From contig NC_088303.1 of the NCBI RefSeq assembly GCF_032854445.1, positions 7,501 to 71,500 of the forward strand: a stretch of DNA of 64,000 bases, read 5' to 3'. Of this stretch, positions 21,345 to 33,919 are shown in pieces. Positions within the stretch are counted from its first letter, which is position 1, and every line of letters starts with the position of its first letter. Source of the DNA: Liolophura sinensis (Eukaryota; Mollusca; Polyplacophora; Chitonida; Chitonidae). Position numbers and translations under genes: made by a program. The notes beneath the pieces are model-generated. The model searched no databases and was not told the DNA's origin. It saw only the letters and a program-made list of their open reading frames with translations.

Positions 21345-21452
21345 TTTTTTTTTTATTTGATTTATGTTTTACGCCGTACTCAAAAATATTTCACTTATAC
21401 GACGGCTGCCAGCACTATTTTGGGAGGAAACCGAACAGAGCCTGGGGAATGT
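21345..21452 (-). repeat. SINE-A fragment
   Basis: Minus-strand 3' half: T-rich tail complement, 'acgccgtactcaaaaatatt', 'acgacggctgccagcac', ending near 'cagagcctgggga'. Confidence 0.8.
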
Positions 21453-21459
21453 CATGTTT

Positions 21460-22335
21460 CTTGTAATAGTCCATATTAGACTCTACGGTGATAATGTTAA
21501 GACTTTGCAGTGCGGCGTGCATAGTTACCAGTGCTTTCGAAAATGCTTTCTGCATTCACATTCGCTGAAATTGCGGTGTGAGGTTACGGCTGTTTCGTCG
21601 TTTAGTTTACTATAAACAGCCATATTGTTTATTGTTTTCGCTCCAATTTATGTTACTAAAAGAGCTTAATAATTGTATTCTTTCCACTGGATAAATAATG
21701 CTTGTCTTTTTCGTTACTGTACATAACACAACTATATATTTGTGTCACGATTTTACTAAATAGTTGATATGTTTATTTTACTTTAAATTATCAGTATGGC
21801 CCATTCTTGACTCTGTAAAACACACGCGGGCACAGAAACCTCACAAATAAGCAGAGAAAACAAAGTTTCCCGTATCTCGTTTGGCTCGAGAACAGATAAA
21901 TTAACTCTTGTAGTCTGTATGGCAACTTTATTTGTTGAAGAAACATTGTAGAAAATGCACAACAAAAAAAATGCCACAGACGCTATTTCGTGAGTTTGTG
22001 TAGAATGAAACCTTAGCGGAGATTGCGATTTCTGTTGTCGAAAGCGTGCACTCCGACACCATATAAGAAGTTCCCGAAAACTTGGCCCAGATGAAGGTTA
22101 CACTGCTCCGAAAACAGATCCTTAACACATTGTTCTCTGTATCGACCCATTCTGAAAACAAAGGACGACATATATTAGAAACGAAAAACTGACGAAACTA
22201 ATTGTCCGACATTTTAAGTGTAAAATAAATTCAAATTACATGTACAGATTTCATACGGCCATAATAATTATTACTTTGTCGTTTTTAAAGGGTACATATA
22301 TAGTATGTGGGGGCTTCCGAAACCGAGGGAGTTAA
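21460..22335. other. No gene seen
   Basis: No convincing coding frame or repeat on either strand. Confidence 0.5.
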
Positions 22336-22339
22336 CACG

Positions 22340-22452
22340 AGAGCCCAGCGCATTGGCCCAGGGGCCTCTCACCAATGCGGCCGCTGAGAGTTCAATTCTC
22401 AAACGCTAACTCACTGATTCTAAAACGCCAATCAAATTAATAAAACAAATAA
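22340..22452 (+). repeat. SINE-A with internal deletion
   Basis: tRNA-like B-box region ('cctctcaccaatgcggccgc', 'gagttcaattctc') joined almost directly to the 3' end ('aaaacgccaatcaaat'). The central body is missing. Confidence 0.75.
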
Positions 22453-22744
22453 GTATCAATGTGTTTAAGAATTTGGTTCCTTTTTCCCTTTTGGAGGAAC
22501 TTGTATTTTTTAACTAAATTTGAATAACATCCTATGCGAATTGCTCTAAACAGATAGTCAAACTCAACAATTTGTGACTTGAGTCAAATTATATTCATAC
22601 ATCCATAAGTGAATTTATATCTTTTCATAGCTATTTTCACTGGATTCCAGGCAGCCTGTTGCTTGAATTCCAAGATATGCTTTATGCATAGTGACAATGT
22701 AAAAAAATTTCCTGCCATGATCTGCACATATATTAAAGAACTTC

Positions 22745-25700
22745 CAGTATTAAACAGATGGTTTAAGGTAAAACAAGTTCAACTTCTGACCAGTTGGTTT
22801 CAGGTAAAACAAGCTCAGCTTCTGAATGGCTGGTTTGGGGTAAAACAAGCTCAGCTTCTGACCAGTTGGTTATGGATAAAACAAGCTCAGCTTGTAAACA
22901 GCTTCTGAATGGCTGTTTTGAGGTAAAACAGGCTCAGCTTCTAAATGACTTGTTTGGGATAAAACAGCTCAACTTGTAGATAGCCGGTTTGCTGTAAATA
23001 AAGCACAGCTTCTGACCTGCAGGTTTGGGGTAAAACAAGCCCAGGTTCTGACCAGCTGGTTTCGGGTAAAACAAGATCAGCTTTTAAATACCCGGTCTTA
23101 GATAAAAAAAAGTTCATCTTCTGATTGGCTGGCTTTCGACAAAAAAAACTCAACTTCTAAATGACTGGTTAGGGATAAAAAAAAAGGTAATCTTCTTTAA
23201 GGTAAAACAAGCTCAACATCTGACTTCATTGCTTTGGGGTAAATATTTGGTTTGGGACAAAACAAGCTCAGCTTCTAAATAGATGGTTTGAGGTAAAACA
23301 AGCTTAGCTTGTAAACAGCTTGTTTGAAGTGAAACAAGCCCAACTGCTGAATGACTGGAGTGGGGTAAAACAAGCTCAAGTTATACAAAGGCTTCTGGCC
23401 CGCTGGTCTGGGGTAAAGCTCAAGTTCTGACTTCATTAGCTTGGGCTAAAAGAAGCTCAGCTTCTAAATACCAAGTCTGAGGTAAAACAAGCTCAGTTTC
23501 TGACATCATTGCTTTGGGTAAAACAAACTCAGCTTGTAAATAGTTGATTTGTCTGTAAAACAAGCTCAGCTTCTGACCGGCCTCTTTTAGGTAAAACAAG
23601 CTCAGCTTCTAACTACCTGTTTTGGGGGGAAACAAGCTAAGCTTCTGAATGGCTAGTTTGAAGTAAAGCAAGCTCATTTTCCAACGTCATTCGTTTCGGG
23701 TCAAAGGATCTCAGCCTCTAAAAAGCTGGTTTGATGTAAAACAAGCTTGGTCAAAAGCTGAGCTTGTTTTTACCCCAAATAGTTATTTACATGGTGAGCT
23801 TGTTTTATTCCAAACCAGTCATTTAGAAGTAACAAGCTCAGTTTCTGAATGGCTGTTTTGAGATAAAACAAGCTCAGCTTTTGACTAGCTGGTTTGGGGT
23901 TTAAAAAGTCAGCTTCTAAATGACTGGTTTGGAATGAAACAAGTTCACCTTGTAAATAACTGGTTTGGGGTAAAACAAGCTCAGGTTCTAACCAGCTTGT
24001 TTCGGGTAAAACAAGCTCAGCTTCCAAACAGCTGGTGCGGGGGAAAAGCTTGATTTTAAAATAACTGGCTTTAGGTAAAAGGTTGACTTGGGATGAAAAA
24101 AAGCTCAACTTCTAAATGACTGGATTGGCATAAAAATCTGAGCGTTTGAAAGACTGGTAAAACAAGCTCAACTTCTAAATAGCCGTTTGAGGTAAAACAT
24201 GCTCAACTTGTAAATAGGTGGTTTGAAGTAAAACAAGCTCAGCTGCTACATGACATGCGAAGGGTAAAAACAACCTCAGCGTGTAAGTAGGTCATGTGGG
24301 GTAAAACTAGCTCAGCTTCTGACCAGACGGTTTGGGGTAAAGCTCAACTTCTGAATTCATTAGTTTGGGCTAAAAAAAGCTCAGTTTCTGCATAGCTGGT
24401 TTGTGTATAACAACCTCAGCTTGGGAATAGCTGCTATGAGGTAAAGCGAGCCAGTTTTTGACATGATTGGTTTGGGGTAAAACAAACTCAGTTTGTAAAT
24501 AGCTGGTTTAGAGTGAAAGAAGCTCACTTTCCAAATATTTGCGGGTAAAAAAGGCTCAGCTTCTGACCGAATGGTTTGGGGTAAAACACCTCAAAAAGCT
24601 CAGCTTGTGACCGACTGGTTTGGGGTAAAACAAGCTCAGCTTCTGAATGGCTAGTTTGAGGTAAACAAGGTCAGCCTCTGACGTCATTCGTTTGGGGTAA
24701 AACAAGGTCGGTCTCTTAAAGCTGGTTCGAGGTGAACAAACTTAGCTTTTAAACAGCTGGTTTTAGGTAAAAGTAGTTGCTGAGGGGCTGGCATGGGAAA
24801 AAACTCATCTTCTGAGTGACTAGTTTAGGATAAAATAAGCTCGGGTTCTAAATATGTGGTTTGAGCTAAAACAAGCTCAACTTCTGACATTATTTGTTTG
24901 CGGCAAAACCACGTCAACTTCTGAAAAGCTGGTTTGGGGTGAAAGAAGCTTAGCATCAGATCAGCTGGTTTGAAAAAAAACAAGCTCAGCTTCTGAATCG
25001 GTGGTTTGAACTAAAACAAGCTCAGCTTCTGAATTGCTGCCTTGAGATGAAACAAGCTCAGCTTTTGACCAGCTGGTTTGAGCTAAAACAAGCTCAGCTT
25101 TCGATCTGCTGGTTTGAACTAAACCAAGCTCAGCTTCTGAATTGCTGCCTTAAGATGAAACAAGCTCAGCTTTTGACCAGCTGGTTTGAGCTAAAACAAG
25201 CTCAGCTTTCGATCTGCTGGTTTGAACTAAACCAAGCTCAGCTTCTGAATGGCTGCCTTGAGATGAAACAAGCTCAGCTTTTGACCAGCTGGTCTGAGGT
25301 AAAACAAGCTCAGCTTTCGATCTGCTGGTTTGAACTAAAACAAGCTCAGCTTCTGAATTGCTGCCTTGAGATGAAACAAGCTCAGCTTTTGACCAGCTGG
25401 TTTGAGGTAAAACAAGCTCAGCTTTCGATCTGCTGGTTTGAACTAAACCAAGCTCAGCTTCTGAATGGCTGCCTTGAAGCTCAGCTTCTAACCAACTTGT
25501 TTGGGGTAAAACAAGCTCAGCTTTGAACAAGGTCGTTAAGCTAAACTTTTGAATGACCGATTTGGGATAAAACATGCTGAGCTTGTATATATTTGGTTTG
25601 GGGTAAAACTAGCTCAGCTTCTGACCAGTTGGTTTATGGTAAAACAAACTCAGCTTCGGGAAAGTTGGTTTGAGGTAAAGCAGGCTCGGCTTCTAAATAG

Positions 25701-25975
25701 CTGGTTTAGGTTAAAGCTAGCTAAGCTTCTGAACAGATGGTATTTAGTAAAAATACTTCAGCTTCTGAACAGCTGGCTTGGGGTAAAACAAGCTCAGCTT
25801 ATAAATAGCTGGTTTTGGGTAAAAGAACTTCAGCTTCTGACCAGCTGGTTTGGGGTAAAACAAGCTGAACTTTTGTCCAGCTCGTTTGGGATAAAACAAG
25901 CTGAGCTTTTAAAAGGTGGTTTGAGGTAAAGCAAGCTCATATTCGGAATAGCAGGTTTGAGTTAAAACTAGCGTC
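22745..25975. repeat. Satellite array, 36-bp unit, roughly 90 copies
   Basis: Repeating unit approximately 'gcttctgaccagctggtttg' + 'gggtaaaacaagctca'. Because 36 is a multiple of 3, stretches translate as a 12-residue repeat like 'VKQAQLLTSWFG', but stops and frame changes are common and there is no gene context. A short segment at about 23,755-23,830 runs in the opposite orientation. Copies at 25,031-25,470 are arranged in a higher-order unit. Confidence 0.92.
25031..25470. repeat. 108-bp higher-order repeat, four periods
   Basis: 'gaattgctgcc' or 'gaatggctgcc' recurs at 25031, 25139, 25247, 25355 and 25463, exactly 108 bp apart, i.e. three 36-bp monomers. The monomers within a block differ from each other more than corresponding monomers in neighbouring blocks, so this is a recent local amplification. 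Confidence 0.93.
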
Positions 25976-26059
25976 TGAGCTTTTTTTTATTCGTGTTGAA
26001 AGTTTTTACTCGTGTTAAAAATTAATTGATTCATAGAAGGTAAAGATTTATTTAGCTAT

Positions 26060-26745
26060 CTTTAATGGCGTGCCCACTGATAGTTACCTTTAATGGTGAT
26101 CTTACTGACGGTTAGCATTAATGGTGATCTTACTGATGCTACCTTTAATCGTGGTCTTCTTGACGGTTACCATTAATGGTGATCTTACTGATGGTTATCT
26201 TAAATGGTGATTTTACTGATGGCTACCTTTAATGGTGGACTTCTTGACGTTTACCATTAATGGTAATCTTACTGGTGGTTACCTTTAATGGTTGTGTTCC
26301 TGGCGGTTACCATTAATGGTGATCTTACTGATATTTACCTTCAATAGTGATTTCGTGATGGTTACTTTTAATGGTGGTCTTCCTGATGGTTACCTTTAAT
26401 AGTGATCTCACTGTTGGTTACCTTTAGAGGATGGTCTTACTGACGCTTACCTTTAATGGTGATCTTACTGATGGTTACCTTCAATGGTGGTGCCATACGT
26501 GGGAAGGTTTGCCAGCATTCTGCCGATTGTCGTGGGTTTTCCCCGGGCTCTGTCCGGTTTACTCCCACCATAATGCTGGCCACCGTCGTATAAGTAAAAC
26601 AGTCTTCAGTACGAAGTAAAACACCAATCAAATAAATAAATAAATTAATAATGGTTTTAGTGATGGTTACCAATTATGGTGATCTTACTGATGGTTACCT
26701 TTAATGGTGATCTTACTGATGGTTAAATTTAATGATGGTCTCACT
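26060..26745. repeat. Minisatellite, 28-bp unit, split by a SINE
   Basis: Unit approximately 'aatggtgatcttactgatgg' + 'ttaccttt'. About 15 copies lie before 26,487 and three more after 26,645, so SINE-A inserted into an existing array. Confidence 0.9.
26487..26645 (+). repeat. SINE-A, 5'-truncated, inserted in the 28-bp array
   Basis: Begins at 'catacgtgggaaggtttgcc' in the SINE body and ends with 'aaacaccaatcaaataaat' repeats. Repeat units resume directly after the tail. Confidence 0.88.
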
Positions 26746-26828
26746 GGTTACTTCAAAGTAACCAAGTATATCATTTTAAGGTAATTCAAGATGCCCAAAT
26801 GGATACAGTATCAGAGTTTCAGAAAACA

Positions 26829-29800
26829 TTAGCCCGACCTTTCCAGTAGGCGTCTATTCTCGCTCCATGGCACAGGGTCATGCTGCTGTAGCTCTTGGAA
26901 AGACTCGTCGAACTCACGAACTGACGCTCGTTCGCACTCGGTCAACTCCGTCGCTACGCCATTGATACAGGACCGATCCCTTTCTATCACTGACCGGGTA
27001 AAAACATAACAAATTTTCATTTTAAAGCACATGAAAACAAAGAGCAAAACGTTCTACTGATTAATTTTTTCATTTCAATGACTACAGTACCAAAGTATTT
27101 CATACAAACTAATCCTCATTATCATAAACAGCGTACTTAATAAATGAATACGATAAAAATGAAAGCTTATACGAACCGTCAACTTCAGAACACAGATACT
27201 CAATCCCACGGGCCAGGAAGTAGGCTTGAGACTGAAACACTGGTCTTTCTTCCTCCCCCCATCCAGGGTCACATTGAGCGTACGCGTCTGTCATGCAGTC
27301 ACCCACGCGTTCTCCAGATGGGTTTCTAAAGAGACATGGGACAGAAACAAAATCAAATGGTGTTTGGTATCAAAGGCTAATATAATTTGCACATGGTTTT
27401 GCATGCTCACTTCTGTGAACTCCTCACTATACCCAGTGTGAAACTAAAAAGTGTCTAAGAGGATCTTTTATTTGAAATTCATTCTCATCCATGAGAAAAT
27501 ATTGGCGACCGACAGTCTACCCTTAGGTCACTATTGTACCATGTAGGCAAGAAACTGTTTTCATGAAACCTTTAGTCATGAACTGCGGTGGCCTACTTAG
27601 GAGAAGAAAATGAAAACTTAGGTCCGGCGATTAAAATCCCGAATTTCTTTGCGTCGTTTTTGTGCTTAGTGCAGTGAACGTGTACATCAATTCTGGTTTT
27701 GATTGCGTGTTACACAGTGTTTACTTGGAAAGGACCTGGTATGTTAAGACAGGGAATCGGCCCAGTGCAAGAAACTGTGCGCCTCAAGAAGCAAAACCGA
27801 CTATAACTGTGAATGACAGCTGCTGACACTTTCGTGGAGCTACTTTTCAGTTCTGTTTTACTACCCAAGCATGCGAGTTAAGTTCCAAACATGATGAATA
27901 GATCATAAAATGTTCGCCTACTCGTCACACTGGAATATGTGAGTAATAGACACTCATATGGAGAAAAATTACCATGGCATTTAACGCAAACTGAAACACC
28001 AACCAAGTAATTATATAAACAGTGCATCAAAGATAAGTTCCCCGAAAACGATGTTTGACCTTTACCAGGCTATTTGCCCGATTGTTAGAAATTTTGCACA
28101 TAGTATCATCACGTCATCACGTCAAACACTGTAGCAAGGATTACCCTGCAGATACAGATGTGCTCCAATCGGCATGAGCAAATGCCACTGTTAATATATA
28201 AATTACTTGGTGTTTAGTAGTTAACTCACAGGACTGTGAATGAGGCCTTCTTGGTTTAAGGCAGACATACGGATTTTAATCTTGCCAAAATATGTCAAAA
28301 ACAAACCACAGAATAAAATTTAAATTTTACATGTGTATACAAACTGAACCCCAAAAAATTATATATAGGTGAAAGGTTCAGTAAAAATATTTTTCTGGCT
28401 AACGTCTTTATACAGTAAATAAAAATACAGTGCCACATTTCAACCAAAAATAACGTCCATCGGTTGCGGAATTTACAATTTCTTATCAGGTCGATTTCCC
28501 GTCTTACTGTAGCGGTTTTTTTTAGTTTGCCTTGGCTTTTAGAGCGGTACATGTCTGGTGTTTATAGTCTGCGCGCATGTGAATCTGCCTGGTTGTCGAA
28601 TCTGAACAACCCGTCTTCGTCATGGAAGTGAGCGTTTCCGTCCAATAATCGTGGAAGCACTGAGGTCGAATGATATCAAACTGAGTTACAGTTTTGTTCA
28701 TCTCTCACAGCTACAGTTAAATTTTTTTCACAGCACGACTGGTGTGCTGTGTTCTATTTTCTTCCTCTGAAAATGAATAGACATAATGGCATTTCATACT
28801 GCTTTATGCTGGAGGAGGGACTTTTATGCCCCGTCGCCACCAAGTATTCTATTAATACATGATAACGTGGTTACCAACAGTCGTCCGCCATGTTGACATG
28901 TCGACAGTTATTTTACAAACATATGAAAAGTAGTCCATTCCAAATTCCCAAAATGATGATTGAGTTTTCTCATTTACTACATGAGCTGACGCTGGTCATT
29001 TAGATGTATAATACGGTTTGGTAATGGATACTTTAAAACAGTGTCATGATGATCCCGCCAATTAAGACAGTAGTCTTCCCTTGGTCTCTGGCTTGCTTCT
29101 ATAAATTGTTCAGTGTGAAACACGGTTATCCACAAGTTAGCGTATATTTGGTATCAAAGCATGTATGTAAACTGACAGGAGGCGGTATTTTACCGGTTAC
29201 CTGTGGCCATTTGCCATCTATCACGCTGTCGTTGCTGCTCTGGTTTTACTCTCTAAGCTGTACGTCTTTAATTATATCGACGAAAGAAATTGTGCCAGAT
29301 TATATTAAGTCAAGGTCTTTGATCAGTGATAAAGTACCACAGGTACCACAGTACAGTTGTAGCGTCAAACGTCTGTTTGTGAAAAGTTATATTGTATTAA
29401 TTGAATGTGAAATATTCTTGAGTACGGCGTGAAACACTAATGAAAGAAATAAACATTGATGGTATAGCTTTGTAGTGTTTAAAGGATTGGTAAATCAATT
29501 TTGTATGTTATTACCTCAATGCACACTGAACATGGCGTCCAGATTAGTCAAATACTCTTTGAAAGTTGATTCCGTTACATGTGAAAGTGTCACGTTCGAT
29601 GTACAACAAGGACACATGTTTATGATATGTGTAAACAATTAATGTTGTTAAGGTCCCATTTATTAGGAACTGATGTGTAGGACGATGTGTAAAATGTAAG
29701 TAATGATTCACACGTTATATAATATGATTACTGAAGGTCTTTAAAGGTAATAATCGCAATTATGTGTTTCTTGCAGCCAATCTCTGTGTCTTAATTAGCT

Positions 29801-32800
29801 GAATGGAAAACTGAACTGTAAATCATAACCATGGACTAAAAGTAAGACAGTAACTTGACGCAGTTTAGGTGCTTTATATCCATAATATTGGATAACCCAC
29901 GTAGCGTCATGGTGGTCTGTCAATGACACAGTTCCGTTGCAAAGACAGTATCTGCAACACAGACTGTAACACACTAGCATGTCATTCGGTATGTGACAGT
30001 GTATCATGACGCTCCGTCCGACACAGAGTACCACGACGTCCAGTTTTTCACACAGTTCCATGATGCTCCGACTGCAATACAGTACCATGTCATTCGGTGT
30101 CTGACAATGTATTATGACGGTCCGTCTAACACAAAGTACCACGACGTCCAGTCTTCCACACAGTTCCATGATGCTCCGACTGCAATACAGTACCATGTCA
30201 TTCGTATGTCTGACAGTGTATCATGACGATTTGTCTACCATAAAGTACCACGACGTTTTGTTTCACACATAGTTTCATGACGTTCCGATGGCAACACTGT
30301 ACCGTGCCATTCGGTGTCAATATACCATGGTGACCGATCATCGTATACACTACGGACCTTTGTTGTCCGGTATACTGCGCCATCATGGTCCTTCTTCGAC
30401 AAAATGTATACGATTTTATTGTTCGACATAATATAAAATGTTCTTCCCGCGTCGTCCGTCACCGACATAAGGGTTCTGTACATTAATGCGTATTTTCATA
30501 CACGAAACCATCATAGAGTTTTAACCCAGCAAACATTTCTCATGCATTGTTGTATTTCCCAATAAATCCCAACACTGTCCAAAGGAAAGGTCAATGAAGT
30601 CGCAACTTGTAAGTAAAAAAGCAAATTCATAATAGCCGCCATCAGTATCGCACTGCATGCAGGTCATACTAGCTGTGACATTCAGCCGAAATCAGTATCG
30701 CACTGGACGCAGGTCATAATACATATAGCTGCGTGATTCAGCCAAGCTGAATGTTGCACTTCACGCAGATCCTTTGTTAGACGGACAGTCCATGTCGAAA
30801 TGTCAAAAACCTGGGCAGACTAGCTAAGACAGGAAGAGAAACTTACAAAGCCCAGAAAGTATATATGTGGACTTACCGACAGTATCTGATGAGCTGTGAG
30901 ATGTTATAGGCATTACCACCCTGAGGACCGACAGCAACTTCAGCGTCATGACCCCACAGAGCGTCACATCGTCTTAACTCACGGTACAGCCTGATGGCGC
31001 AACCATCGCCTGGAAAATGACGGGCGTCAGCTAACTAATGTGTAAATGGACAAATAATCTATCTATGCAATGTCATTTTGTAGACAACAACATAACATGT
31101 ACTTTGTGAAAAATTCACGTATTCTGTAAAAACATACAATCATTTATCTTGTTAAAACATACAATCATCTATTCTGTGAAACCATACAATCATCTATTCA
31201 GTGAAAACATGCAACCATGTATTCTGTGAAAACATATAATCATGTATCTTTTGAAAACATACAATCCTGTGTTATGTGAAAACATACAATAATGTATTCT
31301 GTGAAAACATACAATCATATATTCTTTAAAAACATAAAATCAAGTATTCTATGAAAACATACGTGTGTTCTGTAAAAACATACAATCATGCATTCTGTGA
31401 AAACATGTGATCATGTATTCTGTATGAAAACATACGTGTGTTCTGTAAAAGTATACAATCATGCATTCTGTGAAAACATGCAATCATGTATTCTATGAAA
31501 ACCTACAGTCATGTATACTTTGAAAACATACAATCATGTGTTATGTGAAAATATACAATCATATATGCTGTGAAAACAAGCAATCATAGATTCTTTGAAA
31601 ACGAAAGAAAATCAAGTATTCTATGAAAACATACGTGTTTTCTGTAAAAGCGTACAATCATGCATTCTGTGAAAACATAAAATCATGTATTCTGTGAAAA
31701 CATGCAATCATGCATCCTTTAAAAACATAGAATCATGTGTTATGTGAAAATATACAATCATATATTCTGTGAAAACATACAATCATATATTTCTTTGAAA
31801 ACATAAAATCAAGAATTCTATGGAAACATACGTGTGTTCTGTGAAAACATACAGTCATGCATTTCGTGAAAACATGCAATCATTATTCTGTGAAAGTAAA
31901 CAATTATGTATACTTTGAAAACATACAATCATATGTTATGTGAAAATATACCATCATATATTCTTTGAAAACATAAAATCAAATATTCTATGAAAACATA
32001 CGTGTGATCTGTAAAAGTATACATTCATACATTCTGTGACAACATACAATCATGTATTTTGTGAAAAATTCATGCATTCTGTGAAAACATACAATCATGT
32101 ATCCTTTGAAGACATACAATCATGTATTCTGTGAAAACATACAATCATGTGTTATGTGAAAAGATACAATCATATATTCTGTGAAAACATAAAATCATGT
32201 ATTCTGTGAAAACATACAGTCATATATTCTGTGAAAACATACAATCATATATCCTTGAAAACATACACTCATGTATTTTGAGAAAAATTTATATATTCTT
32301 ACAAACGTACAATCATGTATCCTTTGAAAACATACAGTCATGATTCTGTCAAAACATACAATCATGTATTATGTGAAAATATGCAATTATATGTTCTGTG
32401 AAAACATACAATCATATATTTTGTGAAAACGTATATGTATTGTATAAAACATACAATCATGTATCCTGTGAAAACATACAATCATCTATTCTGTGAAAAC
32501 GTGCAAACATTTATTCTGCGAAAACATGCAATCATGTATCCTGTGCAAAACATACAATCATCTATTCTGTGAAAACGCGCAAACACGTATTCTGTGAAAA
32601 CATACAATTATGTATCCTTTGAAAACATACAACCATGTGTTATGTGAAAACATATATGTACTGCATAAAACATACAATAATGTATTTTGTGAAAAGTTCA
32701 TGTCTCCTTTGAAAACGTACAATCATACATTCTGTAAAAACACACAATCTATATTCTGTGAAAATATAAAATTAAGCATTCTGTGAAAAAGTGAATTCTG

Positions 32801-33247
32801 AGGAAACATGCAACCATGCATTCTGGGAAAACATAAAATCATGTATTCTGTGAAAAAGTGTATTCTGTGAAAACATACAATCATGCAGTCTGTGAAAACA
32901 TACAATCATGTGTTCTATGGGAAAAAATCCTGTGAAAACATACATATATCCTCTTAAAACACATGTCCATTCCCTGAAAACATACATGTGTTCTCTGAAA
33001 ACTTATATGTATTCTGTGAAAACACACATGAATTCTGTGAAAATATACATGTATTCTCTCAAAGCACATGTATTCACTGGAAACGTACATGCATTCTTTG
33101 AAAGCATACATGTATACTATGAAAAACTTTATGAGTACTTTATGAAAATATAACGAATACAACAAGGAACTCATGGAAGAGTAACTTCTTACCTCCACTG
33201 TAACTGACAAGAATCAAGCCGATAGCAACGAACTGCGGAAACTTCAT
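26829..33247 (-). CDS. Secreted cysteine-containing protein, four exons
   Basis: The only host gene I can assemble. Exons on the minus strand are 33247-33193, 31009-30877, 27325-27177 and 26989-26829. Boundaries are GTAAGA/TTTTCCAG, GTAAGT/CTCTTTAG and a weak GTTCGT/CCGGTCAG, with phases 1, 2 and 1 all consistent, giving 165 residues and a TAA. Exon 1 is a signal peptide ('MKFPQFVAIGLILVSYSG'). The mature part has about seven Cys spread over exons 2-4 ('LRRCDALWG', 'LIRYCRN', 'GDCMTDAYAQCDPGW', 'EYLCSEV', 'DRSCINGV', 'TECERAS'), suggesting disulfides and extracellular location. The spacing is reminiscent of small all-helical secreted invertebrate families, but I cannot name one. Introns 1 and 2 hold large minisatellites. 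The last junction is the least certain. Confidence 0.75.
27330..29395. other. Intron 2 of the secreted-protein gene, no other gene seen
   Basis: AT-rich intronic DNA with no recognisable coding block or repeat apart from the short elements listed separately. Confidence 0.5.
29400..29452 (+). repeat. SINE-A 3' terminal fragment
   Basis: Only 'gtgaaatattcttgagtacg' plus 'gcgtgaaacac' and the A-rich end remain. Confidence 0.75.
29975..30400. repeat. Minisatellite, 108-bp period built of four 27-bp subunits
   Basis: 'catgtcattcgg' recurs at 29978, 30086, 30194 and (diverged) 30303. Within each period related 'catgacgctcc', 'cacgacgtcc' and 'catgatgctcc' motifs are spaced 27 bp. It lies in intron 2 of the secreted-protein gene. 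Confidence 0.85.
30640..30775. repeat. Short tandem duplication, about 60-bp unit
   Basis: 'cagtatcgcactg.a.gcagg' + 'tcata' recurs about 60 bp apart, and a third diverged unit ends 'cttcacgcagatcc'. Still within intron 2. Confidence 0.7.
31095..33150. repeat. Minisatellite, 25-bp unit, about 80 copies
   Basis: Unit approximately 'attctgtgaaaacatacaat' + 'catgt', with many variants and some shortened units. It fills nearly all of intron 1 of the secreted-protein gene, ending about 45 bp before exon 1. Any short frames here are repeat artefacts. Confidence 0.93.
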
Positions 33248-33310
33248 AGCCTCCTAGTTGTTGTATCTGAACATCGAAAAACCGACTGAGTGCTGAGGAC
33301 CTTCTGACTG

Positions 33311-33320
33311 TACTTATATA
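33311..33320 (-). promoter_or_regulatory. TATA-box-like core promoter of the secreted-protein gene
   Basis: Minus-strand 'TATATAAGTA' lies about 65-70 bases upstream of the start codon at 33,247, a normal distance for a TATA box with a short 5' leader. This supports exon 1 being the first exon. Confidence 0.5.
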
Positions 33321-33599
33321 CAGTTTGTACCAGACATGCTTATTCGTGCGTGTTTAGAGGATTGGTTCAAGGGTTTCCGCAAGCAAAGGTCAATATAAAA
33401 GCCAGAGTTAAAATGTACTTGGGTAAAGATACACACAAATATCGCGCAGAATTTCGTCTCCATATTTAAACATGCGCACCGGAAATGTATGTAATTTAGC
33501 TCATATCGCGATCACATAAGATATTCAATTTCAGAGTTAGCTCTATTTGGAGCCACAGAGCAGGATGTATTTATGGGAGCAAAATGTGCGCATGAGATT

Positions 33600-33740
33600 C
33601 TGTGAAAGCTGCACCTTAATTGGGTGAAGTGAAAAAACTTTCCCATTTAAAAACTGCACCTGAATATGGTCAGGTGAAAAAACATGCCCATCTAAAAGCT
33701 GCAACTGAATTCTGCCAGGTGAAAAAGCTTTCCCATCTAG
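33600..33740. repeat. 45-bp tandem repeat, three copies
   Basis: 'ctgcacctgaat' or 'ctgcaactgaat' recurs at 33609, 33654 and 33699, each followed by 'caggtgaaaaa' and 'cccatcta'. The unit is divisible by 3, so it stays open by chance. Confidence 0.88.
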
Positions 33741-33919
33741 TTCGATGTTATGAGACGTCCAAATCCAAAGCAAAATGTACGTGTAGGATTAAACGTAAAC
33801 ATACTGTGATGCGAGCGCCTTTTAATGAATATCTTTGTGTCTGGCATTAAAACAAACCAAAAAGTCGTTCTCCTACAATAAAGCTCATAGTTATTATCAA
33901 CTTTCCTGTACATACTGGT

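Noticed and set aside
25047-25929. Long repeat-encoded frames (KQAQLLTSWF-type and its antisense) as a repeat protein gene
   Set aside because: Frames exist only because the unit is 36 bp. There is no consistent start, no splice context, and stops occur in neighbouring units.
22745-25975. Repeat arrays (36, 34, 28, 25 and 23 bp) considered as CRISPR-like
   Set aside because: There are no unique spacers, units are contiguous, no cas genes exist, and the sequence is eukaryotic. They are minisatellites.
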